Below, in pieces: positions 48,665 through 59,790 of a stretch of DNA of 64,000 nt. Source of the stretch: Pholiota molesta (lineage: Eukaryota > Basidiomycota > Agaricomycetes > Agaricales > Strophariaceae); NCBI GenBank assembly GCA_014925825.1, contig JACGCK010000161.1, forward strand, positions 1 to 64,000. The letters run 5' to 3'. The notes below the pieces were generated by a model that worked only from the letters and a program-made list of their open reading frames with translations, ran no database searches and was not told where the DNA came from. Numbering within the stretch: the first letter of the stretch is position 1; every line of letters starts with the position of its first letter. The position numbers were made by a program, and so were the translations under genes.

Positions 48665-50068
48665 ATGGATGCAGGCGAGGCTGAGATTATCAACTCATTG
48701 CAAGTAAGATAACTAGATGGTGAATTTCACACACTGATCGACATTTGCAGGGCCGGTACACTGGTAAGACTACCGAATATACGCTCAAGAGCCGCCCCTA
48801 AAATGATAAATCATCGCAATAGCTAATATCCACTATCATTAATTGGGGCTTGTTTGGAGTTCTATCCGTCCAAGTGTGTGAGTAACTGGTGATCCGTACC
48901 TGCAAAGGCGCTTGCTGAATTGATGGATCCGTTCCCAAGTTTTATTCTCTCAAGCATTTCCGAATGATAGGCCAATATTCAAGGCCATGGTATATGGGAC
49001 CTATCTTTTAGAAACGGCGCAAACCATCACGTTGACTGTATCCGCGTGGGCAACAATCGTACAAGGTTTCGGAAAGCCCAATGCCAGTGTGTCCACATTC
49101 ACAGCAATAACGACGTCCGTATCTCTTCTTGAAGCAATTAGTACGTGGAAGCTTGGCTCATTAAACATGATGATAAATGACGAGTACAACATAGCCGCAA
49201 TGGTGGCTCAAACATTTTATGCCTACCGCATTATGATCATCTCTGAAAATAAAATCATACCATCGTTTATTATGCTGGTGAGCGCTACTCAATTATATCT
49301 ATAACCCACACCTAACCTATTTTTGCAGATGTCTCTCACTTCGTTCATGGCACAGGTGGTAGTTAGCGTAATTATCGGACAGGCAAAAAATTTCGAAATT
49401 ATTCAGCTGCATACGTTGAAGACGTCTGATTTCATCGGTGTACGATCCTTCTACTTTATAATACTCAATGCTCATGTTCCCCCAGATATGGATAGGAACA
49501 GGTTGTGCTTGCGACATCGCAATTGCAGCTTGTATGTGTTTCTATGTGCGTAGGATGTCCATATCCTCCACTGAAATTCGGCGCTAATTTCGACTCTCAT
49601 CTAGTTAAATCGAAGAATCCGCGATGGAATCTTCCCAAAAACTCAGGCTTTAGTAACCAGGGTGATGCGCATGACAATTGAAACGGGAGCACTGACAGGC
49701 AAGGGTCCCTTCTTTTATACTCATACCCCAATGCTGATACAATAATGCCTCCTGCAGCTTCAGTCTCCGTCGTGTTACTGGCTTTGTTTTACGCCCCAGC
49801 TTTCAAGGGCTTGATATATTACTCAGTTCCCATATCCACACTCGCCAAACTATATTCGAATGCGATGCTAGCCCTGCTGAATAGCAGGATAAAGCTTGGG
49901 ATCATCTCGGAATCGACGACCTGGCAAGATAATGCGTTTTCTCACATCCCGTTATCACAACCTCGACAGACCGGTGAGATCGAGATAAAGTTCGCTGCAG
50001 TCGATACCATCAAAAATGAAACAGGCGTTGTATCAAGGGATGGAGCAATTGCTATCGACGAGGCATAG
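48665..50068 (+). CDS. DUF6534 seven-helix-like membrane protein, copy 2
   Basis: Seven exons: 48665-48703, 48823-48877, 48955-49277, 49329-49437, 49502-49545, 49605-49698, 49758-50068; 975 nt, 324 aa. Every exon except the third has the same length as in the copy at 31801-33176; exon 3 is 18 nt longer, adding six residues around GFGKPN. Hydrophobic helices and the C-terminal LAKLYSNAMLALLNSR signature are preserved. The sixth intron again begins GC (ACAG/GCAAGG) and ends AG. Most differences between the two copies are substitutions that keep the frame, suggesting selection on both. It lies tail-to-tail, 252 bp apart, with the F-box-like gene at 50321. Confidence 0.87.
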
Positions 50069-50320
50069 GTGCTCTGGAAATGGAACAAGTACTCTATTCA
50101 CTGAATCTAGCTCTAGGAGATTCCCTTTCCCTTTCGCCGCAGCTGCGAGGGAATATCTCATGTGGAGTGTACTGTATAAACTCGTAATTGCCCCCATAAT
50201 ATTAATTCAGAAATATTTACCCCCTGTGCAATCCCATAGCTCGATCAATGTCAAGACCTCATCGACATCTTTATGATCTACACTTGCTATTACATTCAAG
50301 ATTTGAAACATATTTTTGTA

Positions 50321-51991
50321 TTATAAATTTGCTGCCCATGCGCGTGTTTCCGCTGGATGACGCCGCCTAACCGTCTGCCCCGACGGCCCCTCCCCAGCCT
50401 GCGTAATCTCCAAGACCACCTGTGGCGCTACCGCCATGCTGTCCTGAATGCACGCCATCATAAGGTCGCTGATGCGCCGTGACCACCCGGTGTTGTTTAT
50501 CGTCATCGCGCGCACAGGGCACGCGGGGTGCCGGAGCTCCAGCCAGTGGGTGTCGGGGGCGAACAAAGCGTGCACGAAGCGCGCGAGGAAGTCCTCGCGT
50601 ATGTCGTGACGGAGGGCCTGCGCGGAGGCCAGGGTGAGGCAGAGATGGGCGAGCGCGGGCGCATGGTGCCAGAGCGGCTCGACAGGGTCTTTGAGCACAG
50701 GGGAGAAGATAGCCGGGGCGGGCGCTGAGGAGGTCAGGTCGACCAAGGCCAGCTGCGCCACGGCCGGTGCGGCGTCGAGCACAGCGTAGAGCTCGCGGAG
50801 AGCGCGGACGTCGGACCAGGCCTTCGCGCCGGGGGCAGAGAGGGAGAGCATGTGCACGGCGGGGATACGCAGGTTGGTGAATAGGAAGCTGAGCGGTGGA
50901 GGGGTCCTGAGAACCGTCTCTGACTAGGGGCGAGCTGGCTCGGGCTGGGCTGGGAAGCGTCTGGTAAATGCGTGGATATGGATGGTATGTGCTACGAACA
51001 TGCGAGTCTGTGTCTAAGGTGGTTGGAGCTCCGCTCGGGCCGGTTCCGCCGGCACTGCCACAGCACCGCCACAGCGGGAATACATCGCTGCGTGCAAGCC
51101 TGGCGCTGACATACACGGACAGTGTGTGTCCAGTTCCCGGAGGGTACATAAGGGAGGCGAGGGCCGGGGGATACCGGACAGGGCGCCAGTTGCAATGGCA
51201 AAACTTCCCCATCGTATATTCGGGACTGCGCGAATGAACGAGAGCCAGAAATCAAGAGAGATCGAGATACTGTTCAGAGATATATGGGTGAGGGTGGACC
51301 AATGAGCCGGGATGGCGAAGTCGTTCGCTGGCGCGACCTCGCTTATGGAGAGACGGCGCAGCGTTGGGAAGGCGTGGGCCGGCAGGCCAGATTGAATTCG
51401 GTAGAAAGCTTGGCTGTCTTTACTACTATACGTACGTTCAAGTAGCACGGTGTGCAGATTTGGGAAGACGAGTTGATGTCCAGCTTGGATTGTCTGCTGA
51501 ATTAAATTCCAGAAGAACAAGCCAAGTTCGAGGTACTGTGCGGAAGATATGTATTCGAGGAGAAAAGGCATGCTGTCACTGGTGAGCTTGAGGTCAAGGC
51601 TGCGACAGTCACACTCTTCAATATCAAAGCTAAGAAATGGCGCGATCTGACCCTGACGCATCCTCCACCACTGGATAAACTCGATCTCGCGCTCCAAGAA
51701 TTGGATTCGGCGGCCGAACTTGAAGGATCCAGAGTCCGAGTCGACGGCCGGGACAGACTCGTCTACGTCGGAGAAACCATACGATAGGTGTTTCCAGAGG
51801 GTTGGGGATGCCAACACGAGCCTTCGCCAGGATGAACAGATGCGGCAGAGGAGTATTGGTGCGGTTGTGGTGCTTGGCTGTCGGCGGAGGAGAGGATACT
51901 GTGGCAGACAGTGGGCAAAAATTTCCTGGAGAATATCGTACGGGAGCCTAATTATTGGGCTCCCTAAGCCAGTCGCAGAGCGATGGAGCAT
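50321..51991 (-). CDS. F-box-like protein; middle of gene unresolved, possibly broken
   Basis: The 5' part (51991 to about 51014) is clean: MLHRSATGLGSPIIRLPYDI, LQEIFAHCLPQYP, then ILLCRICSSWRRLVLASPTL is a canonical F-box-like start, followed by long helix-rich segments (FGRRIQFLEREIEFIQWWRM, FPTLRRLSISEVAP). The 3' part (50321 to about 50945), with SFLFTNLRIPAVHMLSLSAP, ALRELYAVLDAAPAVAQLAL and VHALFAPDTHWLELRHPACP, is also well formed, and a CCCCTAG acceptor near 50930 could open it. Between them (about 50930-51160) no donor was found that joins the frames: the upstream frame ends in AVAVPAEPARAELQPP and a stop. Either a splice site was missed or this copy carries a frameshift. A fragment of its 3' end is duplicated at 31085-31375. 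Confidence 0.6.
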
Positions 51992-52170
51992 TTGGGGGTG
52001 ATGTGGATTGGATATAGTGAAGAACTTCAAATGACAAAGGGGCACTTCATGTTATCGATGCGGCCGGGTGTGCGGTCCGATTATTTGTTATTTACCAGGA
52101 TTTCCTCCCTTTTCTTCACCTTGCTGAAAGCAATGGTCCCCCACTGTCGAAATTCACTATATATGGATAG

Positions 52171-52583
52171 ATGTTAAGAAATCGTAAATATTTACCTGTG
52201 CGTGGATTGGCAAGCATAAGCAAACAATGCATTCCCTATCAACTTGTGAAAATGTTGAGAAATCGTAAATATTTACTTGAACATGGTTTGGCAAGCACAA
52301 GCAAACAATGCATTCCCTATCGACTTGTGAAAATGTAGACTCGCTACCAGTCCTTCGGTGGGATGTTTGATTTCTCAGTAGCAGGTTTGTTTGTACTTTG
52401 TTGTGCCTTTGTTGTGGGGCAAACATCAGGCGGGGGTCGAAATCAAACATCACCACTGCGGGGTTTGAATCAGAGCCGGATGGTAGCGAGCCTAGTGAAA
52501 ATGTTGAGAAATCGTAAATATTTACCTGAGCATGGATTGCCAAGCACGAGCAAACAATGCATTCCCTATCGACTTGCGAAATG
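52171..52583 (+). repeat. Direct repeat of about 82 bp, three copies
   Basis: Copies at about 52171-52252, 52253-52335 and 52500-52583, each running from ATGTTGAGAAATCGTAAATA through GGCAAGCACAAGCAAACAAT to GCATTCCCTATCGACTTG. The first two are adjacent; the third is separated by about 165 bp of unrelated sequence containing GGGGGTCGAAATCAAAC. Minus-strand translation gives a repeating peptide (NIYDFSTFS), but there is no gene context. Confidence 0.85.
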
Positions 52584-54213
52584 TTTGAAAATGTTGAGAA
52601 ATGACCAAGAAATGTTGAAGAAATGACACTTGGTACTTTAATTCTTTTACAGTTTCCGAAGACCGAGCGTGGCGGGTGCAGCCGCCAGCGAGGTCTGACA
52701 ATAAAAGATTATAGCGATGATTACAATTTACAGGCTTCTCCAAGGCTTCTCATCAATCAATCACATACAAGTGATAATAACCCGGGCCATTAATTAAGTA
52801 TAAGTAAGTATTAAAGTATATCAAAAGAAAATAATTTGATGAACCTGTCCTAAACATAAGTCTGCATCGAGAACTTGGGTGAGAATTTGGACGTTCGAAT
52901 AATGTGACGCCATCAGCAAGGTGTTGAGGAGACCGAAGGTCGACCCTTTATTTACAACTACGCCTGGCAACATGGCTGAATATCGACCGTTCATTAATAC
53001 TCGTAACTAGTAGATGCTATTTAAACGTGCCAGTGAAAAGGGCATGAATCGAAACGGAACCATGCAGATTCAATTATAGATCAATTATAGATTTAATTCT
53101 CTAACGACGTCAATTCGTCGTTGAGTGCACGAAAACCAAACGAAAACTGCTGCAGCCATCCGAAAGATTCGGATTCAAATAGAAAATATATATTACATCT
53201 ACTTTCAAATGGGAAATTTGTCTACAACTTTGAAGCCCTCGCGTACGCGCGTCGGGAAGGGAAGGGAAGGGAAATACGAATTCCCCAATGCCCGCAACCA
53301 TGCATGATTCCGTTGCAAGAAAATCGTCGTATCGTTCTTCAGTGCTTGGACGCATTCAGGTCGCTCAAGATAGCACGCCACATTTGTCTGTGTAGAGTAG
53401 AATCTTATCATACAACTCCCTTGTGCAGAACTAAATCTCACTTGACTTCCCCGTGTAGAAGTAGTCCGAGTCAATTCCTGCCTCCACGTCCCAAAGAAGT
53501 GCAGGACCTCCAAGCGATGGTAGTTGCAGGAGTTGCTAAGCCGTGACAGCAGCACCCTTTGCCGCCGTCAAGCGCACTGCGCAATCTGTTCTGGGATAAT
53601 CCTTCGGAACCTGTACGAGCCGATCATGCTAAGTAGCGCATGGAAAGACGCAAATGCCCGTACAAATACCTGGTCCCCAACGGACACATTCTCGGACCGA
53701 ATTACTGGAGGAGAAATTTTGAAGTTTGCGGCGCGGGTGCGCTCAAAATGTGATCTGAACTCGGTGCGCAAGAGCCCCATAGACCATGATACATGATGAG
53801 GTGCAGCTCGCCGATATCACCGCTGATATGCGAGTTCTAGTTTTTTTTGTTCCTGGTTTACGTTACAGTGGAATCTTTTATTCGCTTCTATGTTTTTGCA
53901 CTCTTTGTGTACTCCGCCTACTATCTCCTCGAAGACATTTGATCTTCAAGCCTTCAAGCTTCAAGACATTCAGGGAGATGGCGTGTGAATGTTCAAATAT
54001 TCGGGTGGTTGAGGTTCGGACAGGGTTCGGAGGTTCGGTGGCAATTTTATTTCATCTAGCATTTCAACCACCACGGTGACAACAAGATCTTGCCAGTGCC
54101 ACTGGTAGCACGCTTCTTCCACGCCACACGCTTGTTTTCTGCCACTCGAAATCCTCAAACTCAAACTGTTCGCAAAGTAAAGAGCTCATACCATTAGATC
54201 TTCTCTGATATCG
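52584..54213. other. Intergenic, nothing recognised
   Basis: About 1.6 kb before the F-box-like gene at 54214. Includes a (GGAAG)-like run near 53248-53270. The plus-strand frame at 53121-53546 is compositionally unremarkable and matches no known family. A TTTTTTTT tract occurs near 53841. Confidence 0.5.
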
Positions 54214-55434
54214 ATGGATGCGCCCCCTGATTCGAATGCGGGGAGGTTTGTTCCCGCAGAACTCTGTGCTTGCATCATCGAGTCGGGAGTCCTGACACAG
54301 CGCAACCTCCATGCCCTCGTTGCGGTCTCGCGTTCCTTCTGGCACGAATCTGAGCGCCACCTCTATAGACAACCACTCCTGCGGGACAAGGCCAAAATCA
54401 AGGGGTTTTGCGCGACTGTCCTTCGCAGACCATACCTCGCTGAACGTATACACAAGCTTGTGGTCTACATGCCGCCACAGACGGACTTCCAGGTGGCCGA
54501 TCTCTCCAGGATAACGAGAACTTTGCATCTGGCGGTGAATCTAAAGTTTCTGAACATCTTTCGTGAAGACGAACGAGATGTGCGACGGCCGTATCCTGGA
54601 AAGGGGGAGGCACTGCATGCCTGGATCTTGGAGGGCCACGAATTCAAGCTGAAGATGTTTAGGAACAGTTATTTTGCCCAGCAAGCCCTGGAGGCGTTCA
54701 TTCGCAGCCAGACAGAGATTGAAATTCTTGGAATGGATTGTGACAGCGAAGCCGACCTGCAGGGAGCACCTTTGGCCAAACTGAAGGACCTGTCCTGCTC
54801 TGTGGCTGTTATGCATGAGCTGTGCATTACCGCGCCAGGGCATAGAAGAGAAATAGGGACTTTGATATTAAGAAATGTCAATTCGTCGCGGGAGGCAGAC
54901 ATGCGGATGATTGAAGACCTGATCCATTTTCGTGGCACATTGCAGCACTTGGACATAACAAAGTATACGACATCTGGGGAGCCTGGGTTGAACATTTACG
55001 AGCTTGTTACGGCTGCTGCTGCCAGGTCATTGCCTGCGCTCAAATGTCTACAGGTTACAGATTTCCGGCACATGGTCAGCATTTTTTTTTTTGCTATGTT
55101 GATGTCAATTCTTACCCTCAAAGCTTACTCATTCGACTTTCAACCCGATTTCTAGGATTGTTATTCCAACACTCCCTTCGGCATTTTTGCACTTCCTTTC
55201 CCTTTTAGCAAGCTTGAAGCTCTTGTGCTGTGCCCCCCATTTAAGCGGCCAGATCGGCCTTCTATATCGGCCACTGATAGCTTCTATTCCGAGCTGAATA
55301 CGGAGGTAGGGCGTCTAGCTGCTGCGACAAGGATTATGGCAAGAATACCGACTTTGAAGCAGCTGGGTCTTGCGACTCCGGGACACAAATATTTCTATGA
55401 CCGAGATGTAGGCGGGGATGCGGCAACATCGTAG
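54214..55434 (+). CDS. F-box-like protein, paralogue of the 23.9-kb gene
   Basis: Two exons: 54214-55074 (861 nt) and 55156-55434 (279 nt), 379 aa. Exon 1 has exactly the same length as in the paralogue at 23924-25191 and the intron sits at the same codon. F-box-like start: RFVPAELCACIIESG, then NLHALVAVSRSFWHESERHL. Shared blocks: VYMPPQTDFQVADLS, LHLAVNLKFLNIF, CPPFKRPDRPSISATDSFY and ELNTEVGRLAAATRIM. The second exon is shorter than in the paralogue because of an earlier stop, removing about 20 C-terminal residues. It lies in opposite orientation to its relative, 29 kb away. Likely a substrate receptor; target unknown. Confidence 0.82.
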
Positions 55435-55684
55435 GACATGATTTGGGCATGATACCTGTTTTCTCATGCTTCTGGACACTGGATGTTCGTTTTCTCTTTC
55501 CCTTATCCGAACCTCCACGATATATTTTCAAGAGTTTGTTTAATATCAAATTATTAAGTTCCTTATGAGGGGTGGCAGTTGATCTTACCCAGTGCTGCAG
55601 ACACGTTTCAAGATCACAGACGGTTGAACTAGATAATATAGGATAATAATGCATGGTGACCACGACACATGTACAGTACTTACC
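55435..55684. other. Intergenic 3' region of the F-box-like gene
   Basis: 250 bp with no recognisable feature beyond the probable 3' UTR. Confidence 0.5.
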
Positions 55685-55689
55685 TTACG

Positions 55690-56255
55690 TTCTAAAGGAT
55701 CCGTAACGCCGACTTCTATTGACGCGAACTTCGAGGGCACGCCGCCGCCAAGGACGAACGACACTGCAGGAAGGGGCTCCGAGAGACGGCGGGTGCCCTT
55801 CGGTGGCCAATGAGTCGTCGTGGACGTCGAAGAGTGGTAACTGGTTTGGGGGCACAGGCGTCCGGGGTGGTAAACGGCGAAACACCGTTCGTGCCGCCGA
55901 GCCAACGCTAACCATCCGTTTGTCAGCTTTGCGTGCACACCAGTGCAATGAGCTGAGACGTACCTCGCGTCGTTTCGAGCCCGCTGCCGCCTCGTGTGTC
56001 CCACTTTGCAACATTCCAACTGATCTTTGGCTGACTTGCTCCGGCCCTAGGTCTTGGAATCGATGTCGACATCGAGGCGCGTCGTCGAGGGGTGAGGGCA
56101 TACGGCGGCGGAGCATCTTCGTGATTCGTCGGCGGGCGGCGGCTATGTTCCTGCGAATTAAATGACGTAGGCCGAGGGGTTTGGGTGGCGCGAACGCCGT
56201 AGAAATTGCCAATTGGAGGGTAGTGGGTGGTGAGGAGGGTCTCACTGCAGCGCAT
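55690..56255 (-). CDS. Hypothetical protein, structure uncertain
   Basis: Two overlapping minus-strand reading stretches look coding. One starts MRCSETLLTTHYPPIGNFYG and contains SRRPPTNHEDAPPPYALTP and KISWNVAKWDTRGGSG, followed by a GTACGT donor. The other, in the next exon or frame, contains PAVSFVLGGGVPSKFASIEV, then GVTDPLERK before a GTAAGT donor at about 55687. A possible acceptor lies before LTNGWLALARRHERC, but the phases do not join cleanly, and a second frame in the same place (FRRLPPRTPVPPNQLPLFDV) is equally open. The product could be a small arginine/proline-rich protein, a broken gene, or chance GC-rich frames. No family recognised. Confidence 0.3.
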
Positions 56256-56912
56256 GGGATGGCCGAGGTAAACGTGGATTCAGAATAATGAAATGCCACT
56301 CAAATCGGTATCTTGTTCCAGCAACAAACTACGCCTCCCGCGGCGCCGAACACCGTTTCTGGTGGACTTGCCGTCGTTGCGAAACCGGTCTTTTTCATTT
56401 TTGATATCCGGTAGAGCTCGTAGTATCCTGAGATATAGATTGATTACAGAGAAAGTGACTATTCAGCGAAGGACGTTCAGGTTGGTGATAGTTTGAACCA
56501 GAAGATGAACTCACACCCTGGCCAGATCGCTGGTGCTATTGGCGGACTGGATATATTTGAGTGGCCAGCCTGATGTATAGTATAGACGTTGACAAGACGT
56601 TGAGCCTTGAAGCTTGAGGGGGGATATTGCTGTCTTCATTGACACATTGTTTCGGAGTCCAGTTTTTCGCTTATTTTTATAGGATTAGCAAATGGGACAG
56701 GGTGCATGACCAGAAAGACCTCGAAGTAGATAAATGTTTTGCGGAATCCTGAGCACTTATAGACCATTATAATGAGCCAAAATTGCGAATTGGCTAGTGC
56801 CAGTGGTATTACTTGGTGTGGGTTCATCCGGCCCGGAAGGTCATGTGACTCTCGCGTCGTCGCGTGCTCTGCTCAGAACCAGGTTGCATTAATATTCTTC
56901 CCTCTTACCTCC
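56256..56912. other. Intergenic, nothing recognised
   Basis: About 660 bp between the uncertain minus-strand gene and the DUF6698-like pseudogene. No gene, repeat or RNA seen. Confidence 0.5.
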
Positions 56913-59033
56913 ATGCCCCAATCCAATACTAATAATGTTGAGGACGAGGAGATAGGTGAGCCTGGGCAGCTTTGTGAATATGTATCTACTACACTAACAC
57001 GTACAAGTTGACTACACCAAGAAGGATATTGCACACTTTATATTAGCGGCCAAGTGGATACCGCGGGCTGTTTCCCCATTCGTTAACCTTAAAAGGGTAG
57101 TCGAAGCTGGATTGTTTGGATATGATAAAGCTCACTATGAACGGCAAGTACAACCATGTACCCAGCACCCAGCCTGAGACTGACACCCTGAGGCTGTTGT
57201 GCAGCCGCGAAGACTTCGATGCCGACATCGCTCTATATGAGACTATTATGGACCTTCACGAAGACTTGATCGATGCCATCGAGGTATTCCGCAATGCACC
57301 GACTTCACGGGCAGGTCTTCTCCAAACTGTAAGTGATTATATGCTTGATATGGGTGCATATATGCACTTATTTTTCACCGTACCCACCTTTTAATCAGTT
57401 GACTGGTCACATGCGGGAAGCGCGAGCACAAGACACAAACGCAATGAAGGTCGCCATCGTTAGTCTCCTTCCGCTAGATCCAGCCGAGATGTAGTGATGC
57501 CGCCTATCACTGGACCTGAGAAATTCAAGCGTGGTTGGAACCACCTCTGGACTGCTCGCTTTCTTTGCCCGCTCAAAGATCGTGAGCTTTTCGAGGCAAA
57601 CCCGCAGTGAGTCGACTAATTATATTGCTATCACACCGTACGATGCTCATAAGTTGCAATTATAGCGCATATATGAAGCAGGTAAAGGACGGAAAGATCA
57701 AACTTCGAGCGAAGAATCTCCCTTCCTTTCTTTATGCAGAAGGGACCACATATTCCGCCACTCGGCAAGACAAGGGCCTTTTAGAGGGCACGTAGTCATA
57801 CGTGTAGGTTTCCGTTTTAAATCGCCGTCTCGTTGCTTTTGACTATCTAAATTTGATTGTCTAGGCACTTCGGCTTATATTCACAGGTAACTCGTCAGTG
57901 TTTACAGGCCACCGTTCCGCCTCGAAACAGTCGCAGGCAGAAATTCATGACATGCGATGTGTTACACCAGAAGCACTCGCCTATGTGTGTTGTCAGGTTC
58001 GTATCTATGGTTTACATCACACTTCCATCGCTAATATCGTCAAGATATATGTAAATCTGTCGACGCTTGAACAATGGTCCACCATGGACAGCTACTTCGA
58101 CGTCGAAAATTCTATAAATCATCATTGGACTATTCAAGGAGCCGCATAGCCGTTGGGCTAAAGATACCCTTGAGTTTCTCACAACGTGTGTATTTTTATG
58201 CTTGTTTACTTCATTAACCCGCTTTTCTCAAACAGAGAACTTCCCGCGTTAAAGCGTAAGGTGAAACGAAAGCGTGCGGCGCTTATTGATGACTCAGAAG
58301 CCGAGGAATCCGATAGCGATCCGACTGGTATTCTAGCACAGCAAGCTGCTCGATTGGACGAGGATAGCGATATAGAAGTATGTTAGGTTTCTAATTTTCT
58401 ACCGATGTTTGTTTCAACAACCTTGATCAGGATATGTTGCCAATTGGGGCGCCGGTACTCCTTCTTTCCAGACCTGCAGACCCGCCAACGCCCCTCAGTC
58501 AAGCTCTCCGCTGCGCCAAACATCAGTTCGGACCCAAGCGCGCACTCAGGCCTCGCAGACCCAACCACATCTTTCACCCTTGCAAGGCGTGTCGGGACCC
58601 ACTCAAAGATTGCACATACGTCTGCCAGTGTCTAATGCTGCATCAACGCGTGTCCAGCCCTCACAGCGACTCCAGACACGACCCCGGCTCTCGCAAAGCT
58701 CACCGATGCGTCCACAAAACGTCCGAGAGCCGCTGGCACCATTGAATGGCACCCAAGGCCATGCAATCGCCTTGCAAAGCTCCCCAGTTCGGCCTGCGGC
58801 CCCTCGGAGATCCCAGGTAAGTCCCTATTTGCTCAGAGTTCACTTGAGCGTCCAAACCTCTTTAGGCTCCAACTGTCCCCTCGCCGACTATGCAAAGGCA
58901 TCGCACGCTTTCTCTAGATGTCACCGATGGCGAAGAAGAAATCGTGCGGGATGATCCGGCGCCCGAAGACTCCCCACCCAAAAAGAAGCGAAGCTACCGT
59001 AGAGGTGTCGGGACGTCGAAAAAGAGGAAGTAA
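56913..59033 (+). pseudogene. DUF6698-like gene with several frameshifts
   Basis: Pieces in correct order: MPQSNTNNVEDEEI (56913-56955), VDYTKKDIAHFILAAKW after a GT-AG intron, DLHEDLIDAIEVFRNAPTSR, LTGHMREARAQDTNAMKVAI, MPPITGPEKFKRGWNHLWTA, DGKIKLRAKNLPSFLYAEG, AEIHDMRCVTPEALAYVCCQ, SRWAKDTLEFLT and, after another intron, RELPALKRKVKRKRAALIDD. This matches the layout of the basidiomycete DUF6698 family (function unknown). A Ser/Pro/Arg-rich tail ends DSPPKKKRSYRR...TSKKRK at 59033, suggesting nuclear localisation. Frame is lost near 57142, near 57492 (TAG TGA), near 57788 (a one-base loss in GLLEG/HVVIR) and around 58120. Several introns remain recognisable. One break could be an unrecognised intron, but all four cannot be. 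Confidence 0.55.
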
Positions 59034-59790
59034 GTATAAGTGCGACGATTTCCCACATTCAAATCGTTGCTGTAATATTGCTCGTATTGTATGTTTTGCT
59101 GTAATGTTGCCCGGATTGTATGCTATGTATTCTGTGCTCTGTAAAGCTGTACCATTGCTCATGCCTCGCTGCTTATCGTAATAGATGATTTTACATTATA
59201 TGGGATCTTGAACTTGGAAGGCTTGGCCCACATGCGATGCTTTCTAGCATTTCCAACCACTTGTATCAATAACATTCGAGGCAAGACGATGGAAATTATA
59301 GACTAAGAATTTCACACATTTCATCCAATTTTACAGTGTTGCATGGGATTGTATGGCCACAATCTAGAGAACACAATGAAATTCATTTGTAAAGTTTTTA
59401 CAAGCTTTCCAAGGACTTGTAACTCTCAAATTCCTCACGTAGGATTCCAGCTCAACAAACCCCTGTAATGACCACTTGCATTCTAATGGATTCTATTATA
59501 GAATTGCATTGCGAACGTCAGAAATGTTCCGAGCATTTTATAGTATTTTATGACATTGTGATGAACTTGCGACCATTGTATGGGATCTTAGCAGTACTTA
59601 TAGGATTCCTTCACCTAGTATAGACTCTAGAGGGCGCTCTTTTGGCGATGGGTCAAAGTTGGATGCTGCTGGATGCCGGTTGGCTGCAGAGATGATCCCG
59701 ACCAATTGGAGGCGTGCGCACAGCGTGAGACGAAGCACGTGAACAGTGACGGAAGAAAACCGGGGAGAGTATTGCGGTTCTTCCCCGAAC
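59034..59790. other. Intergenic with dispersed repeat copy, KGD1 upstream region
   Basis: About 760 bp. The middle is occupied by the repeat at 59381-59632. The last 150 bp is GC-richer and should contain the KGD1 promoter. No gene seen. Confidence 0.55.
59381..59632 (+). repeat. Dispersed repeat, copy 2
   Basis: Diverged copy of 29906-30172 in the same orientation, ending in the shared GGATTCCTTCACCTAGTATA (59606-59625). Here it sits about 160 bp upstream of the KGD1 start codon; the other copy lies upstream of the spindle pole body gene start. Confidence 0.6.

Noticed and set aside
53121..53546. 141-codon plus-strand frame
   Set aside because: Unremarkable composition, crosses a GGAAG run, no family or splice support.
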